Shown: positions 8,955 to 17,552, numbered from the stretch's first letter. The stretch is 42,597 nt of DNA from Rubrivivax gelatinosus (GCF_004340905.1 NZ_SLXD01000022.1:1-42597); one strand, 5' to 3'. A program made the numbers and translations. The notes: a model not told the origin generated them from the sequence alone.

Positions 8955-10343
8955 TCAGACCAGCGGCCCGGCGGGCAGCGGCGGCCGCAGCCGCTCCCAG
9001 GCGCGCGCCAGGCGCAGCACGCCCAGGTCGTCGTGGCGCCGGCCGGCGATCTGCAGCCCGACCGGCAGGCCGTCGGCCGTCATGCCCGCCGGCACCGCGA
9101 TCGCCGGCTGCTCGCTCATGTTGAACGGCAGCGTGAAGCCGATGTGCGCCATCGCCTGCGCCGGGTCGTTCGTCGGGCTGGCGTGCAGCGCCGGGAAGGC
9201 CGGCACCGGCGCCACCGGCGAGAGCACGAAGTCGAACGGCGCGCAGGCCGCGACCGCGGCGTCGCGCAGCGCCGCCATCTGCGCGTGGCCGTGGAAGACC
9301 TGGGCGGCGCTGTAGCCGGCGCCGCGGCCGGCCCAGTCGCGGATGAAGGGCAGCACACGTTCGCGCCGGTCGGCCGGCAGCGCCTGCAGGTCCAGCCAGG
9401 AGCGCATGCGCCAGAACAGATCGATGCCCTCGGCCATCTCGGGCGTCGTGAACGCTGCCAGCGGCTCGACGATGCAGCCGGCGGCTTCGAAAGCCCGTGC
9501 GGCGGCGGTGACGATCTCGACGTGGCGCGGCTGCGGCGCCAGGCCCCAGCCGGCGTCGAGCAGCAGGCCCAGGCGCAGGCCGCGCAGGTCCAGGTCGTCG
9601 AGCCGGTCCCAGGCGATGGCCTGCGGCGGCAGGCTGGTCGCGTCACGCGCATCGGGGCGCGACAGTTCGGCCATCAGCAGCGCGGCGTCGGTCACGGTGC
9701 GCGTGATCGGCCCGGCGCAGCGCCCGGCGTACGGCGGCACGATCGGCACGCGGCCCAGGCTGGGTTTGAAGCCGACGACGCCGCACCAGCCGGCGGGCAG
9801 GCGGATCGAGCCGCCGATGTCGGTGCCGACGTGCAGCGGGCCGTAGCCGGCGGCGGCCCCGGCGCCGGCGCCGGCACTGCTGCCGCCGGGCGTCAGCGCC
9901 GGGTTCCAGGGGTTGCGCGCGGCGGCGTGCAGGCTCGACAGCCCCGAGGACAGCATGCCGTAGTCGGGCATCGTCGTGCGCGCGACGAAGACGCAGCCGG
10001 CTTCGCGCAGGCGCGCCGCGGGCGGCGAGTCCTCGGTCTCGGGCGCGGCCTCGACGGCGGCGCAGCCCAGCGGCTTGGGCCAGCCGCGCGTGCCGATGTT
10101 CTCCTTGAGCATCGCCGGCACGCCGTCCAGCGCCGACAGCGGCCGGCCTTGGCGATGCCGTTCTTCAGACTCGGCCGCCGCGGCGAGCGCGCTGTCGGGG
10201 TCGAAGCCCCAGGTGGCGTGCAGCGTCGGCTCCAGGCGCTCGACACGCTCGATGACGGCCCGCGTGGCCTGCACCGGCGACAGCTCGCCGCGCCGGTACA
10301 GCGTGGCCAGCGCCGCCGCGTCGAGCGTGTGCAGCGCCGTCAT
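8955..10343 (-). CDS. Amidase (amidase signature family)
   Basis: This 462-residue amidase-signature hydrolase cleaves carboxylic amides through a Ser-cisSer-Lys triad. I read Lys80 ('MLKENIG'), Ser155 within 'TPGGSSAGAGAG' and nucleophile Ser179 in 'GTDIGGSIRLPA'. Their spacing (75 and 24 residues) equals that of the family prototype FAAH. The start ATG at 10343 shares its A with the TGA of the upstream solute-binding-protein gene (TGATG), so the two are probably translationally coupled. This links the enzyme to a peptide-type ABC importer and suggests it hydrolyses an imported amide or peptide. GatA is less likely because no gatB or gatC is nearby. The substrate is unknown. Confidence 0.93.
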   Translation of the reverse strand: MTALHTLDAAALATLYRRGELSPVQATRAVIERVERLEPTLHATWGFDPDSALAAAAESEERHRQGRPLSALDGVPAMLKENIGTRGWPKPLGCAAVEAAPETEDSPPAARLREAGCVFVARTTMPDYGMLSSGLSSLHAAARNPWNPALTPGGSSAGAGAGAAAGYGPLHVGTDIGGSIRLPAGWCGVVGFKPSLGRVPIVPPYAGRCAGPITRTVTDAALLMAELSRPDARDATSLPPQAIAWDRLDDLDLRGLRLGLLLDAGWGLAPQPRHVEIVTAAARAFEAAGCIVEPLAAFTTPEMAEGIDLFWRMRSWLDLQALPADRRERVLPFIRDWAGRGAGYSAAQVFHGHAQMAALRDAAVAACAPFDFVLSPVAPVPAFPALHASPTNDPAQAMAHIGFTLPFNMSEQPAIAVPAGMTADGLPVGLQIAGRRHDDLGVLRLARAWERLRPPLPAGPLV

Positions 10344-11845
10344 CAGCCGCCCCAGGAGACGGCGGCCAGGTCGTTGGCGAAGATCGGCGAGCGCGTCCAC
10401 AGCCCGCGCAGGCCCTTGCGCCAGACCGCCACCTGCGCCGGGTTCCAGAGGAAGACGCTGGCCGCGTCGTCGGCCAGCTTGCGCTGGATCTCGCGCCACA
10501 GCCGCGCCTTCTCGCGCGCGTCGTTGCTGCCGGCGTGCGTGGCGACGAGGCGGCGGAAGTCGGCGCTGTCGTAGCCGAAGTAGTACTTCGGGTCGGCGTA
10601 GGCGGTGGCGTAGTCCAGCGGCTCGACGTGGTTGATGATCGTGAGGTCGAACTGGCCCTTGAACGCGCCCGACAGCCACTGCGCCCACTCGACGTTCTCG
10701 ATCTTCGCGACGACGCCGACCTTGGCCAGCATCGCGGCGACGATCTCGCCGCCCTTGCGCGCGTAAGGCGGCGGCGGCAGCGTCAGCGTGACGTGCAGCG
10801 GCGTCGTCACGCCGGCTTCCTTCAGCAGCGCACGCGCCTTGTCGGGGTCGTGGGCGACGAGGCCGGACAGGTCGACGTAGCCGCTGTCGGTGGGCGCGAA
10901 ATGGCTGCCGATCGGCGTGCCCAGGCCTTCCTGGGCGCCGGCGATGAAGGCGCGGCGGTCGATGGCGTGGGTCAGCGCGCGGCGCACGCGCACATCGTCG
11001 AAGGGTTTGCGGCGGTGGTTGACGGCCAGGATGCCCTTGCCGGCGGTGGCGCCGACCTCGACGACGAAACGCCGGTCGGCGCGCAGCTGCGGCAACGCCT
11101 GCAGCGCGGCGAAACGCGGCATCGCGTCGACGTCGCCGGCCAGCAGCGCCGCGACCTGGGCCGCGGGGTCGTTGATGAAACGGAAGACGACCCGCTCCAG
11201 CGCGACACGCGCGGCGTCGCGGTGGCCGGCCCACTTGGCCAGCGTGACGCTGACGCCGCGTCTCCAGTCCTCGACGCGGTACGGCCCGGTGCCGACCGGC
11301 CGCGTTGCCGCGTGGGCGGCGCTGGCCGGGTGCAGGATGACGGCGCTGCTCTCGCCGAGACGGAACGGCAGCGTCGCGTCGGCGTTGGCCAGCGTCAGGA
11401 TGACCGTTTGCGGGTTCTCGACGCTGATGCGCGCGATGTTGTCGAACACCGCCTTCTTCGCCTTGTTCGTGCTGCCCTCGGCGCGCGCGCGCTCGAAGCT
11501 CCAGCGCACCGCCTCGGCATCGAAGACCGCGCCGTCGGAGAAGGCGACGCCGCGGCGCAGCCGGAAGACGTAGCTCTTGCCGTCGGGCGAGACGGTCCAG
11601 GACTCGGCGAGCAGCGGCGACACGCGGCCGTCCATGCCGATCTTCGTCAGCCCTTCGAGCACGTTGTAGTGCACGATCTCGCCGATCGCCGCGGCCGGCG
11701 CGACGGTCGGGTCCAGGCCGGGCGGCTCCAGCACCATGCCGAGCACCAGGCGCTTCTTCGACGCCTGGGCCTGCGCTGCGGGCAGCGCGGCGGCCAGCGG
11801 CAGGCCGGCCAGCAGCGTGTTGACGGTTCTACGGGTGGGATTCAT
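10343..11845 (-). CDS. Peptide/nickel-type ABC transporter substrate-binding protein (family 5)
   Basis: This 500-residue periplasmic protein is of the DppA/OppA class. It starts with a cleavable export signal ('MNPTRRTVNTLLAGLPLAAA' then 'LPAAQAQA'); the paired arginines make Tat export possible. The mature part shows 'LEPPGLDPTVAPAAAIGEIV' and 'LAESWTVSPDGKSYVFRLR', the SBP_bac_5 entry motifs, and later 'FRFINDPAAQVAALLAGDVD'. ATG 11845 is preferred over an in-frame start 21 bp upstream because it puts the arginines at the signal start. It overlaps the ATPase gene upstream by 17 bp and the amidase downstream by one base. It delivers substrate to the permease pair encoded at 15.6-17.4 kb. 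The ligand is not deducible. Confidence 0.93.
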   Translation of the reverse strand: MNPTRRTVNTLLAGLPLAAALPAAQAQASKKRLVLGMVLEPPGLDPTVAPAAAIGEIVHYNVLEGLTKIGMDGRVSPLLAESWTVSPDGKSYVFRLRRGVAFSDGAVFDAEAVRWSFERARAEGSTNKAKKAVFDNIARISVENPQTVILTLANADATLPFRLGESSAVILHPASAAHAATRPVGTGPYRVEDWRRGVSVTLAKWAGHRDAARVALERVVFRFINDPAAQVAALLAGDVDAMPRFAALQALPQLRADRRFVVEVGATAGKGILAVNHRRKPFDDVRVRRALTHAIDRRAFIAGAQEGLGTPIGSHFAPTDSGYVDLSGLVAHDPDKARALLKEAGVTTPLHVTLTLPPPPYARKGGEIVAAMLAKVGVVAKIENVEWAQWLSGAFKGQFDLTIINHVEPLDYATAYADPKYYFGYDSADFRRLVATHAGSNDAREKARLWREIQRKLADDAASVFLWNPAQVAVWRKGLRGLWTRSPIFANDLAAVSWGG

Positions 11846-12644
11846 GGCCGGGCGATTCTGCGCCAAGGGCCGCGGCCAGCAGCCGGCGCGTGTACGGGTG
11901 CTCGGGCGCGCGGAACAGCCGCTCGGGTGTGCCGCGTTCGACGACCCGGCCCTGGTAGAGCACCAGCACCTCGTCGCTGACCAGGTCGACGACCGCCAGG
12001 TCGTGGCTGATGAAGAGATAGGCGACGCCGTAGCGCTGCTGCAGGTCCTGCATCAGGTTCAGCACCTGGGCCTGCACCGAGACGTCGAGCGCGCTGACCG
12101 GCTCGTCGGCGACGATCAGCTTCGGCCGCGTGACCAGCGCGCGTGCGATCGCGATGCGCTGGCGCTGGCCACCGCTGAACTCGTGCGGGTACTTCGGCAA
12201 ATCGGCCGGGCCCAGGCCGACGGCCTCCAGCACCTCGACGGCACGCGCGAGCTGCTCCTCGCGCCCGGCGCCGTGCAGCACGGCCAGCGGCTCGGTGACG
12301 GTCTGCAGCACGCTGCGGCGCGGGTCGAGCGAGCCGTAGGGATCCTGGAAGACCATCTGGAACTTGGCACGCGCGCGCCGCAGCGCCTCGGGCGCCAGCG
12401 TGTGCAGGTCCTCGCCGTCGAGCAGCACGCGGCCGGCGCTGGGCGTCTCCAGCGCCATCACCAGGCGCGCCAGCGTGCTCTTGCCCGAGCCCGACTCGCC
12501 GACGATGCCCAGCGTGCGCCCGGCTTCGAGCGTGAAGCTCGCGTCGGCCAGCGCCTGCATCTCGGGTGCCGGTGCGAACAGATGCTGGCGCGGCAGGCGG
12601 TAGCGCTTGCCCAGCCCCTGGACCTGCAGCAGCGGCGCCGTCAT
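11829..12644 (-). CDS. Oligopeptide ABC transporter ATP-binding protein (DppF/OppF type)
   Basis: This 271-residue ATPase has Walker A 'GESGSGKST' (49-57), Q-loop 'MVFQDPYGSLDPR', signature 'FSGGQRQRIAIARAL', Walker B 'LIVADEPVSALD' and H-loop 'FISHDLAVV'. The 'PYGSLDPR' Q-loop and the absence of the cysteine-bearing C-terminal tail mark it as the F-type partner. Its ATG (12644) overlaps the preceding ATPase's TGA as ATGA. It would act as a heterodimer with that D-type ATPase on the cytoplasmic face of the permeases. Confidence 0.94.
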   Translation of the reverse strand: MTAPLLQVQGLGKRYRLPRQHLFAPAPEMQALADASFTLEAGRTLGIVGESGSGKSTLARLVMALETPSAGRVLLDGEDLHTLAPEALRRARAKFQMVFQDPYGSLDPRRSVLQTVTEPLAVLHGAGREEQLARAVEVLEAVGLGPADLPKYPHEFSGGQRQRIAIARALVTRPKLIVADEPVSALDVSVQAQVLNLMQDLQQRYGVAYLFISHDLAVVDLVSDEVLVLYQGRVVERGTPERLFRAPEHPYTRRLLAAALGAESPGHESHP

Positions 12645-13615
12645 GGGTGAAGCCGGATGCAGCGCGCCTCGTGGCCCGGGCCGACGGCCACCGGCGCCGG
12701 CAGCGCAGCGCGGCACTCGGCGACCGCGCGCGGGCAGCGCTCGGCGAAGGGGCAGCCAGCGGGGCGTTCGCCCAGCGCCGGCACGCGCCCGGGAATCGTC
12801 GCCAGACGGGTGCCGCGCGCCAGCCCCAGCCGCGGCTGGGCGGCGAACAGCGCACGCGTGTAAGGATGCGCCAGACGCTCGAAGACGGCGGCCGTCGGCC
12901 CGCTCTCGACGACGACGCCGGCGTACATCACGAGCAGGTGTTCGACCGAGCGCGCCATCACGCCCAGGTCGTGGCTGATCAGCAGCAGCGCCATGCCGGT
13001 GTCGGCGCGCAGTTCAGCGATCAGGTCCAGCACCTCGCGGCGCACGGTGGCGTCGAGCGCGGTGGTCGGCTCGTCGGCGATCAACAGCTCGGGCGCGCAG
13101 GCCAGCGCGATCGCGATGACGACACGCTGGCGCTGGCCGCCGGAGAGCTGGTGCGGGTAAGCGTCGAGCCGGCGCGCCGCGTCGGGCAGGTGCACCCGTT
13201 CAAGCAGGCGCAGCGCCTCGGCACGCGCGGCCGCCGCCGACAGGCCGCGATGCAGGCGCAGCGGCTCGGCGATCTGGCGGCCGACGGTGTGCAGCGGGTT
13301 CAGCGCCGTCATCGGCTCCTGGAAGACCATCGCCAGGCGGTCGCCGCGCAGCGTGCACCAGTCGCGTTCGGCGAGCGCGGTCAGCTCGCGGCCGTCGAGC
13401 ACGATCGAGCCGCTGATGCGCGCGGCCTCGGGCAGCAGGCCCATCAGCGCCAGCGCGGTCAGCGACTTGCCGCAGCCGGACTCGCCGATCAGGCCCAGCG
13501 TGCCGCCGCGGCCGAGCGTGAAGGACACACCGTCGAGCGCCGCGCCGGCGCCCGTCGCGGTCGGCAGCACGACCCTCAGGTCGCGCACGGCAAGCAGTTC
13601 GGAAGACAGGGACAT
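12641..13615 (-). CDS. Oligopeptide ABC transporter ATP-binding protein (DppD/OppD type)
   Basis: This 324-residue ATPase has Walker A 'GESGCGKS' (44-51), Q-loop 'MVFQEPMTALNPL', signature LSGGQ (157-161) and Walker B 'LLIADEP' (177-183). Its C-terminal extension 'GCPFAERCPRAVAEC' carries the three-cysteine motif of the D-type oligopeptide ATPases. ATG 13615 ('MSLSSELLAV') is chosen because an upstream start would run into the porin terminator. The gene begins a transcription unit with the F-type ATPase, the substrate-binding protein and the amidase. Matching permeases are encoded about 2 kb upstream on the same strand, beyond the porin and CYTH genes. Confidence 0.94.
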   Translation of the reverse strand: MSLSSELLAVRDLRVVLPTATGAGAALDGVSFTLGRGGTLGLIGESGCGKSLTALALMGLLPEAARISGSIVLDGRELTALAERDWCTLRGDRLAMVFQEPMTALNPLHTVGRQIAEPLRLHRGLSAAAARAEALRLLERVHLPDAARRLDAYPHQLSGGQRQRVVIAIALACAPELLIADEPTTALDATVRREVLDLIAELRADTGMALLLISHDLGVMARSVEHLLVMYAGVVVESGPTAAVFERLAHPYTRALFAAQPRLGLARGTRLATIPGRVPALGERPAGCPFAERCPRAVAECRAALPAPVAVGPGHEARCIRLHP

Positions 13616-13661
13616 CGGGGACACGGCGGCCGGCAACGATACGCCGCCGGCGGCGCCCATG

Positions 13662-13694
13662 AAAAAAGCCCCGGCACCAGGGCACCGGGGCTTG
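13662..13694 (-). terminator. Rho-independent terminator of the porin gene
   Basis: Nine-bp arms AAGCCCCGG (13666-13674) and CCGGGGCTT (13685-13693) enclose a 10-base loop. Read on the minus strand the stem is followed by six T. This is a canonical intrinsic terminator that separates the porin from the ATPase gene beginning at 13615. Confidence 0.9.
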
Positions 13695-13700
13695 CTCGGC

Positions 13701-13724
13701 ACCGGCGGCCGTGAGGCCGCCGGT
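13701..13724. repeat. 10-bp perfect hairpin after the porin stop
   Basis: ACCGGCGGCC (13701-13710) and GGCCGCCGGT (13715-13724) surround a GTGA loop, 11 bp past the porin stop codon. With the terminator that follows it forms tandem 3' hairpins, which could stabilise an abundant porin mRNA. Confidence 0.6.
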
Positions 13725-13735
13725 CGCTCCGTCGA

Positions 13736-14737
13736 TCAGAACGAGTGGCGGATGCCGATTTCCAGACCTTGCGACTTGTCGCCGGCGGCGATCGTCGAGT
13801 AGTCGTTGGACACCGTGAAGGCGGCGCCGTCGTCGTTGTCGATCACCGCATAGGTGCCGTACAGCGCGGTGCGCTTGCTCAGGTTGTAGATCGCGCCCAG
13901 GGCGAAGCGGTTGGCATCACGATCGGTGACGTCGCTGGACTTGCTCTGCGAGTACGCAGCGCGCAGCACGAAAGCGCCGACCGGCACCGTGGCGCCGACG
14001 GTCATGTGCTCGTCCTTGTCGCCTTGGTACTTGGCCTGCTGGTAGGCGGCCATCAGCTTGGCAACGCCGAAGTCGTAGGAGCCGCCGATCACCGCCAGCT
14101 TGACGTCGTCGGAGGTGACTTCGGTCTGGCCGTAGGCGCCGCTGACGTCGAAGGCGCCGGCCTTGAAGCCCAGGCGGCCGCCGAAGTACTTCTTGCCCGC
14201 GGTGCCTTCGCCGGCGGCGACCGAGGCTTGGCCGTAGATGCCACCCAGGTTGCCCGGCAGGATGTAGCTGACTTGGTTGTCGGCACGGACCTTGGTGTCG
14301 ACGCCGCCCCAGACCTTGTAGATGCGGGTGGTGTCGGCGATGCCGGTCGTGCCGAACGCGTCGTAGTCGGCCAGGCCGGAGTAGGTCGGCGTGAAGTCAC
14401 GGCCCAGGCGGACTTCGCCCAGCGAGTCGGAGATCACGCTGACGGTCGCACGACGGTGCCAGAAGCGGCTGTTCGGCTGGGTGCCTTCGTCGGCCTTGAC
14501 TTCGGACTCGAGCCAGAAGCCGGCCTTCAGGCCGCCGCCCAGGTCTTCGACGCCACGGAAGCCGATGCGGCCGGTGCTCAGGCCGCTGCTGCCCAGCACG
14601 TCACGCGTACCGGCGCTGTCGTTGTCCAGGTGGCGGTAGGCCACGTCGACGATACCGAACACGGTGACCGACGACTGGGCCGAAGCGCTGCCGGCGGCAG
14701 CGGCCAGGACGGCCAGAGCGATGAGGGACTTCTTCAT
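13736..14737 (-). CDS. Outer-membrane general porin (Burkholderiales OmpC-like)
   Basis: This 333-residue trimeric-porin family protein has signal peptide 'MKKSLIALAVLAAAAGSASA' and a mature start 'QSSVTVFGIVDVAY'. It carries the usual early strands 'GLSTGRIGFRGVEDLGGGLK' and 'LGEVRLGRDFTPTY', and ends in an aromatic Phe ('GIRHSF') recognised by the BAM machinery. GAGGA precedes ATG 14737. It allows passive diffusion of small solutes across the outer membrane. It is flanked by peptide ABC transporter genes on the same strand and could supply them, but its own strong terminator suggests separate regulation. It also shows less extreme codon bias than its neighbours (more Lys, Asp and Asn), as expected for a surface protein. 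Confidence 0.96.
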   Translation of the reverse strand: MKKSLIALAVLAAAAGSASAQSSVTVFGIVDVAYRHLDNDSAGTRDVLGSSGLSTGRIGFRGVEDLGGGLKAGFWLESEVKADEGTQPNSRFWHRRATVSVISDSLGEVRLGRDFTPTYSGLADYDAFGTTGIADTTRIYKVWGGVDTKVRADNQVSYILPGNLGGIYGQASVAAGEGTAGKKYFGGRLGFKAGAFDVSGAYGQTEVTSDDVKLAVIGGSYDFGVAKLMAAYQQAKYQGDKDEHMTVGATVPVGAFVLRAAYSQSKSSDVTDRDANRFALGAIYNLSKRTALYGTYAVIDNDDGAAFTVSNDYSTIAAGDKSQGLEIGIRHSF

Positions 14738-15094
14738 ATGGATTCCTCGTTGGGGGATGGGATTCAGACACACAGGCCGCAGCCAGGCGGCACCTCAGCG
14801 ACTGGAAGGCTACGAACCGGCCGGGACTGCAACTAGCTCTTCCAGCGCAATAGTGTCGTGCACAGGAAGAAATAATAAACCCGGATTGCGTCCGACGTCC
14901 CGTCATGCCACGGCGCTACGCGCGCCCGTACGTCGTGCGCCCTCGCGTAAACCAGTCGCGTGACGGTCCGCCGCCCGGCACCGGGAGTGCCCCAGGGCGT
15001 CCCACCATGGTCCGCAGCCGTGCGCTGCAGCGCCGAAGCAACACCGCTTCATGTTGCACCGCCGCAACGTTTACTGACCCCCAGGCCCGCGCGG
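14738..15094 (-). promoter_or_regulatory. Porin upstream region (357 bp)
   Basis: No credible gene is seen. An AT-rich patch at about 14850-14880 stands out. On the minus strand it includes TATTAT (14872-14877), a possible -10 element, with a second candidate CACTAT further downstream. I cannot pair either with a convincing -35. The patch lies about 115-140 bp before the porin ATG, so the porin mRNA may have a long 5' leader that could be a target for small RNAs. Confidence 0.35.
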
Positions 15095-15613
15095 TCAGCC
15101 CCGGGGCGGCTGCAGGTCGGCGTAGGCCGTGGCCAGACGCGGCGCTTCGGCCAGTCCGAGCGCGGCCAGCAACTGCTCGGCGACCTGGCGTCCGTCGGCT
15201 TCGCACTCGGTGTCTTCGAGCACGACCTCGATCTCGACGAAGTCGCCCAGGCCTTCGACCCGATCCAGGTGCAGGCGCGAGCGCCCGACGCGCGCGAGCC
15301 AGCGCTGCTTGCGCACGCATGCCCGCACGCCCAGGCCACGCACGAGGACCCGGTGCAGCGCCTCGGCCGCTTCGCCGACGGCGACGCGTTCATAGTCCGA
15401 CAGGCGCGCGCCGCTGCCGTCGGGGCGCTCGTAGTGGATCAGCTCGGCGCTGCCGTCGGCGAAGCGGCGCAGCTTCAGCCGGCCGCTGGCGACGGAGTAG
15501 AAGACGTCGTCCTGCTCGATGAGTTCGAGCGCCGCGCCGGACAGCGCGACGGCGCGTTGGTGCAGAGCGTCGAGCGACTCGACGCGGACCTTGATCTCGA
15601 CGTTGCGTGCCAT
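15095..15613 (-). CDS. CYTH-domain protein (class IV adenylate cyclase/triphosphatase family)
   Basis: This 172-residue single-domain protein starts 'MARNVEIKVRVESLDAL', the N-terminal CYTH strand in its N-x-E-I-K version, and continues with the alternating charged strands typical of the triphosphate tunnel: 'GRLKLRRFADGSAELIHYER', 'CVRKQRWLARVGRSRLHLDR' and 'GDFVEIEVVLED'. Such enzymes bind triphosphates with two metal ions. Known members act as adenylate cyclases, thiamine-triphosphatases or inorganic triphosphatases, so the activity cannot be fixed from sequence. The ATG at 15613 lies 22 bp after the DppC-type permease gene on the same strand, implying cotranscription with the transporter. 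Confidence 0.9.
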   Translation of the reverse strand: MARNVEIKVRVESLDALHQRAVALSGAALELIEQDDVFYSVASGRLKLRRFADGSAELIHYERPDGSGARLSDYERVAVGEAAEALHRVLVRGLGVRACVRKQRWLARVGRSRLHLDRVEGLGDFVEIEVVLEDTECEADGRQVAEQLLAALGLAEAPRLATAYADLQPPRG

Positions 15614-15635
15614 CTCGCTCCCCGATGCAGACCGA

Positions 15636-16496
15636 TCATCGCGCGCCTGCGCCGGGCCGGGCCAGGCGCGGGTCCAGCAGGTCGCGCAGACCGTCGCCAA
15701 GCAGGTTCAGGCCGAGCACCGCGGTCATGATCGCCAGGCCCGGGTAGACGGCCTGCATCGGTGCCTGGAACCACTGCGTCTGGGCCTCGTTGAGCATGCG
15801 GCCCCAGCTCGGCCGCGGCGGCTGCGTGCCCAGGCCGAGGTAGCTCAGTGCCGCCTCGGCCAGGATCGCCGTGGCGAAGGCGATCGTCGCCTGCACGACG
15901 ATGGGCGCGGCGATGTTGGGCAGCACGTGGTCCAGCGTGATGCGCCACGCGCCCTTGCCGGCGGCCCGTGCGGCGAGCACGTACTCGCGCGCCCAGACGC
16001 CCAGCGCGGCGCCGCGCGTGATGCGCGCGAACACCGGCACGTTGTACAGGCCGATCGCGACGACGCTGGTGGCCAGGCCCGGGCCCTGCACCGCCGCCAG
16101 CAGCAGGGCCGACAGCAGCGCCGGGAAGGCGAAGCCGAAGTCGGCCGCACGCATCAGCGCCTCGTCGATCCAGCCGCGCCGGGCAGCGGCCAGCGCGCCC
16201 AGCGCCACGCCCAGCGTGAGCCCGATGGCGACCGCGACGACACCGACGAGCAGGCTGGTCTGCGCGCCGGCCATCAGCAGCGAGACGATGTCGCGCCCCA
16301 GACTGTCGGTGCCCAGCCAGTGCGCCGCCGACGGCGGCTGCAGCCGGGAGGCGATGTCCAGCTCCTGCGGCGCCCAGGGCGTCCAGGCCAGCGAAACCAG
16401 CGCCAGCAGCACGACCGCGCCAGACAGCGCCGCGCCGAGCATCAAGCCCGGGCTGCGCCGCGCGCGTGCGGCAACGCAGACGCCGGCCGGTCTCAT
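15636..16496 (-). CDS. Peptide ABC transporter permease (DppC/OppC type)
   Basis: This 286-residue inner-membrane protein has about six helices. The N-terminal 'SPGLMLGAALSGAVVLLALV' is the first. 'HWLGTDSLGRDIVSLLMAG' is the diagnostic DppC entry, and 'REYVLAARAAGKGAWRITL' followed by 'DHVLPNIAAPI' is the EAA loop that contacts the ATPases. It ends 'GDGLRDLLDPRL', as DppC proteins do. ATG 16496 overlaps the stop of the DppB-type gene as ATGA. It should pair with that permease and use the ATPases encoded at 11.8-13.6 kb. Confidence 0.94.
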   Translation of the reverse strand: MRPAGVCVAARARRSPGLMLGAALSGAVVLLALVSLAWTPWAPQELDIASRLQPPSAAHWLGTDSLGRDIVSLLMAGAQTSLLVGVVAVAIGLTLGVALGALAAARRGWIDEALMRAADFGFAFPALLSALLLAAVQGPGLATSVVAIGLYNVPVFARITRGAALGVWAREYVLAARAAGKGAWRITLDHVLPNIAAPIVVQATIAFATAILAEAALSYLGLGTQPPRPSWGRMLNEAQTQWFQAPMQAVYPGLAIMTAVLGLNLLGDGLRDLLDPRLARPGAGAR

Positions 16497-17449
16497 GCGT
16501 GCCGCAGCCGCGGGTCGACGAGGGCGTAGAGCAGGTCGACGACGAAGTTGACGACGATGACCAGCGCCGCCAGCAGCAGCACGACGTCGCGCACGACGAC
16601 GAGGTCGCGGTTGGCCACCGCCTGGAAGACGAGGCGTCCCAGCCCGGGCAGCACGAAGACGTTCTCGACGACGATCGTCCCGGTGACGAGGTTGGCGAAC
16701 TGCAGCCCGGCGACCGTGAGCACCGGGATCGCGGCGTTGCGCAGCACGTGGCGGCGCAGCGTCTGCACTCGCGACAGGCCCTTGGCACGCGCGGTGCGCA
16801 CGTAGTCCTCGCCCATCGTGTCGAGCACCGCCGAACGCGTGACACGCGCCAGGATCGCCGCCTGCACCGCCGCCAGCGCCAGCGCCGGCAGCGCCAGCGC
16901 CTTCAAGCCGTCGGCCAGCCCGCCGCCCTCGTCCACGCTCCAGCCGGGGAAGCCCCCCGCGCCGACCCACTGCAGCTGCACCGCGAACAGCAGGATCAGC
17001 AGCATCGCCAGCCAGAAGCTCGGCAGCGCCAGCCCGAGCTGGGTGGCGATCATCACGCCGACGTCGCCGGCACGACCGCGGCGCGCAGCCGCATAGATGC
17101 CTGCGGCCAGCGCAACGGCGACGGTCAGCACCATGGCCAGCGCCGCCAGCGGCAGCGTGACGCTCAGGCGTTCGGCGATCAGCTCGGCGGTCGGCGTGTC
17201 ATACGCGATGCTGTCGGCGGTGCGGCCCTGCAGCAGGCCGCCGATCCACTCGGCATAGCGCTGCACGGCGGGCCGGTCCAGGCCCAGTCGCGACTCCAGC
17301 GCGGCCACCGCCTCGGGGGTCGCGGTCTCGCCCAGCACCACCTCGGCGGCACTGCCGGGCAGCAGCTCGAGCACCACGAAGACGATCATCGACGCCGCGA
17401 CCAGCGTCAGCACGAAGGTCGCGAAACGGCGCAGCAGGAACACGGACAT
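16493..17449 (-). CDS. Peptide ABC transporter permease (DppB/OppB type)
   Basis: This 318-residue inner-membrane permease begins 'MSVFLLRRFATFVLTLVAAS', the standard first helix. It has the periplasmic loop 'LGLDRPAVQRYAEWIGGLLQ', the EAA motif 'GEDYVRTARAKGLSRVQTLR' and the ending 'LLYALVDPRLRH'. I prefer ATG 17449 to a TTG three codons upstream. No strong Shine-Dalgarno sequence is visible. It is the first gene of the permease-permease-CYTH unit, 40 bp downstream of a terminator for the preceding small gene, so it needs its own promoter in that short gap or readthrough. Confidence 0.94.
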   Translation of the reverse strand: MSVFLLRRFATFVLTLVAASMIVFVVLELLPGSAAEVVLGETATPEAVAALESRLGLDRPAVQRYAEWIGGLLQGRTADSIAYDTPTAELIAERLSVTLPLAALAMVLTVAVALAAGIYAAARRGRAGDVGVMIATQLGLALPSFWLAMLLILLFAVQLQWVGAGGFPGWSVDEGGGLADGLKALALPALALAAVQAAILARVTRSAVLDTMGEDYVRTARAKGLSRVQTLRRHVLRNAAIPVLTVAGLQFANLVTGTIVVENVFVLPGLGRLVFQAVANRDLVVVRDVVLLLAALVIVVNFVVDLLYALVDPRLRHA

Positions 17450-17488
17450 CGCGGGCAATGATGCCCGATGGCGGCCGCTGCCCCGACG

Positions 17489-17523
17489 AAAAACGGCCCC
17501 GGCGCAGCAGGCGTCGGGGCCGT
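17489..17523 (-). terminator. Rho-independent terminator after the 80-residue gene
   Basis: ACGGCCCCG (17493-17501) and CGGGGCCGT (17515-17523) form a 9-bp stem, followed on the minus strand by a run of five T (complementary to A 17489-17493, overlapping the stem end). It ends transcription of the small gene at 17553-17795. Confidence 0.85.
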
Positions 17524-17552
17524 AGCGGCGGCAACTCGGCCGCCGGGGGTGA

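Noticed and set aside
7432..9315. A long plus-strand open frame opposite the TPR and amidase genes
   Set aside because: It has antisense-shadow composition (Arg, Gln and Val rich), no domain, and the minus strand codes for clear families.
15590..15613. Loss of the first Glu of the CYTH ExExK motif as an inactivating change
   Set aside because: N-[IV]-E-I-K is a common natural variant of the motif in bacterial CYTH proteins, so it is not evidence of inactivity.
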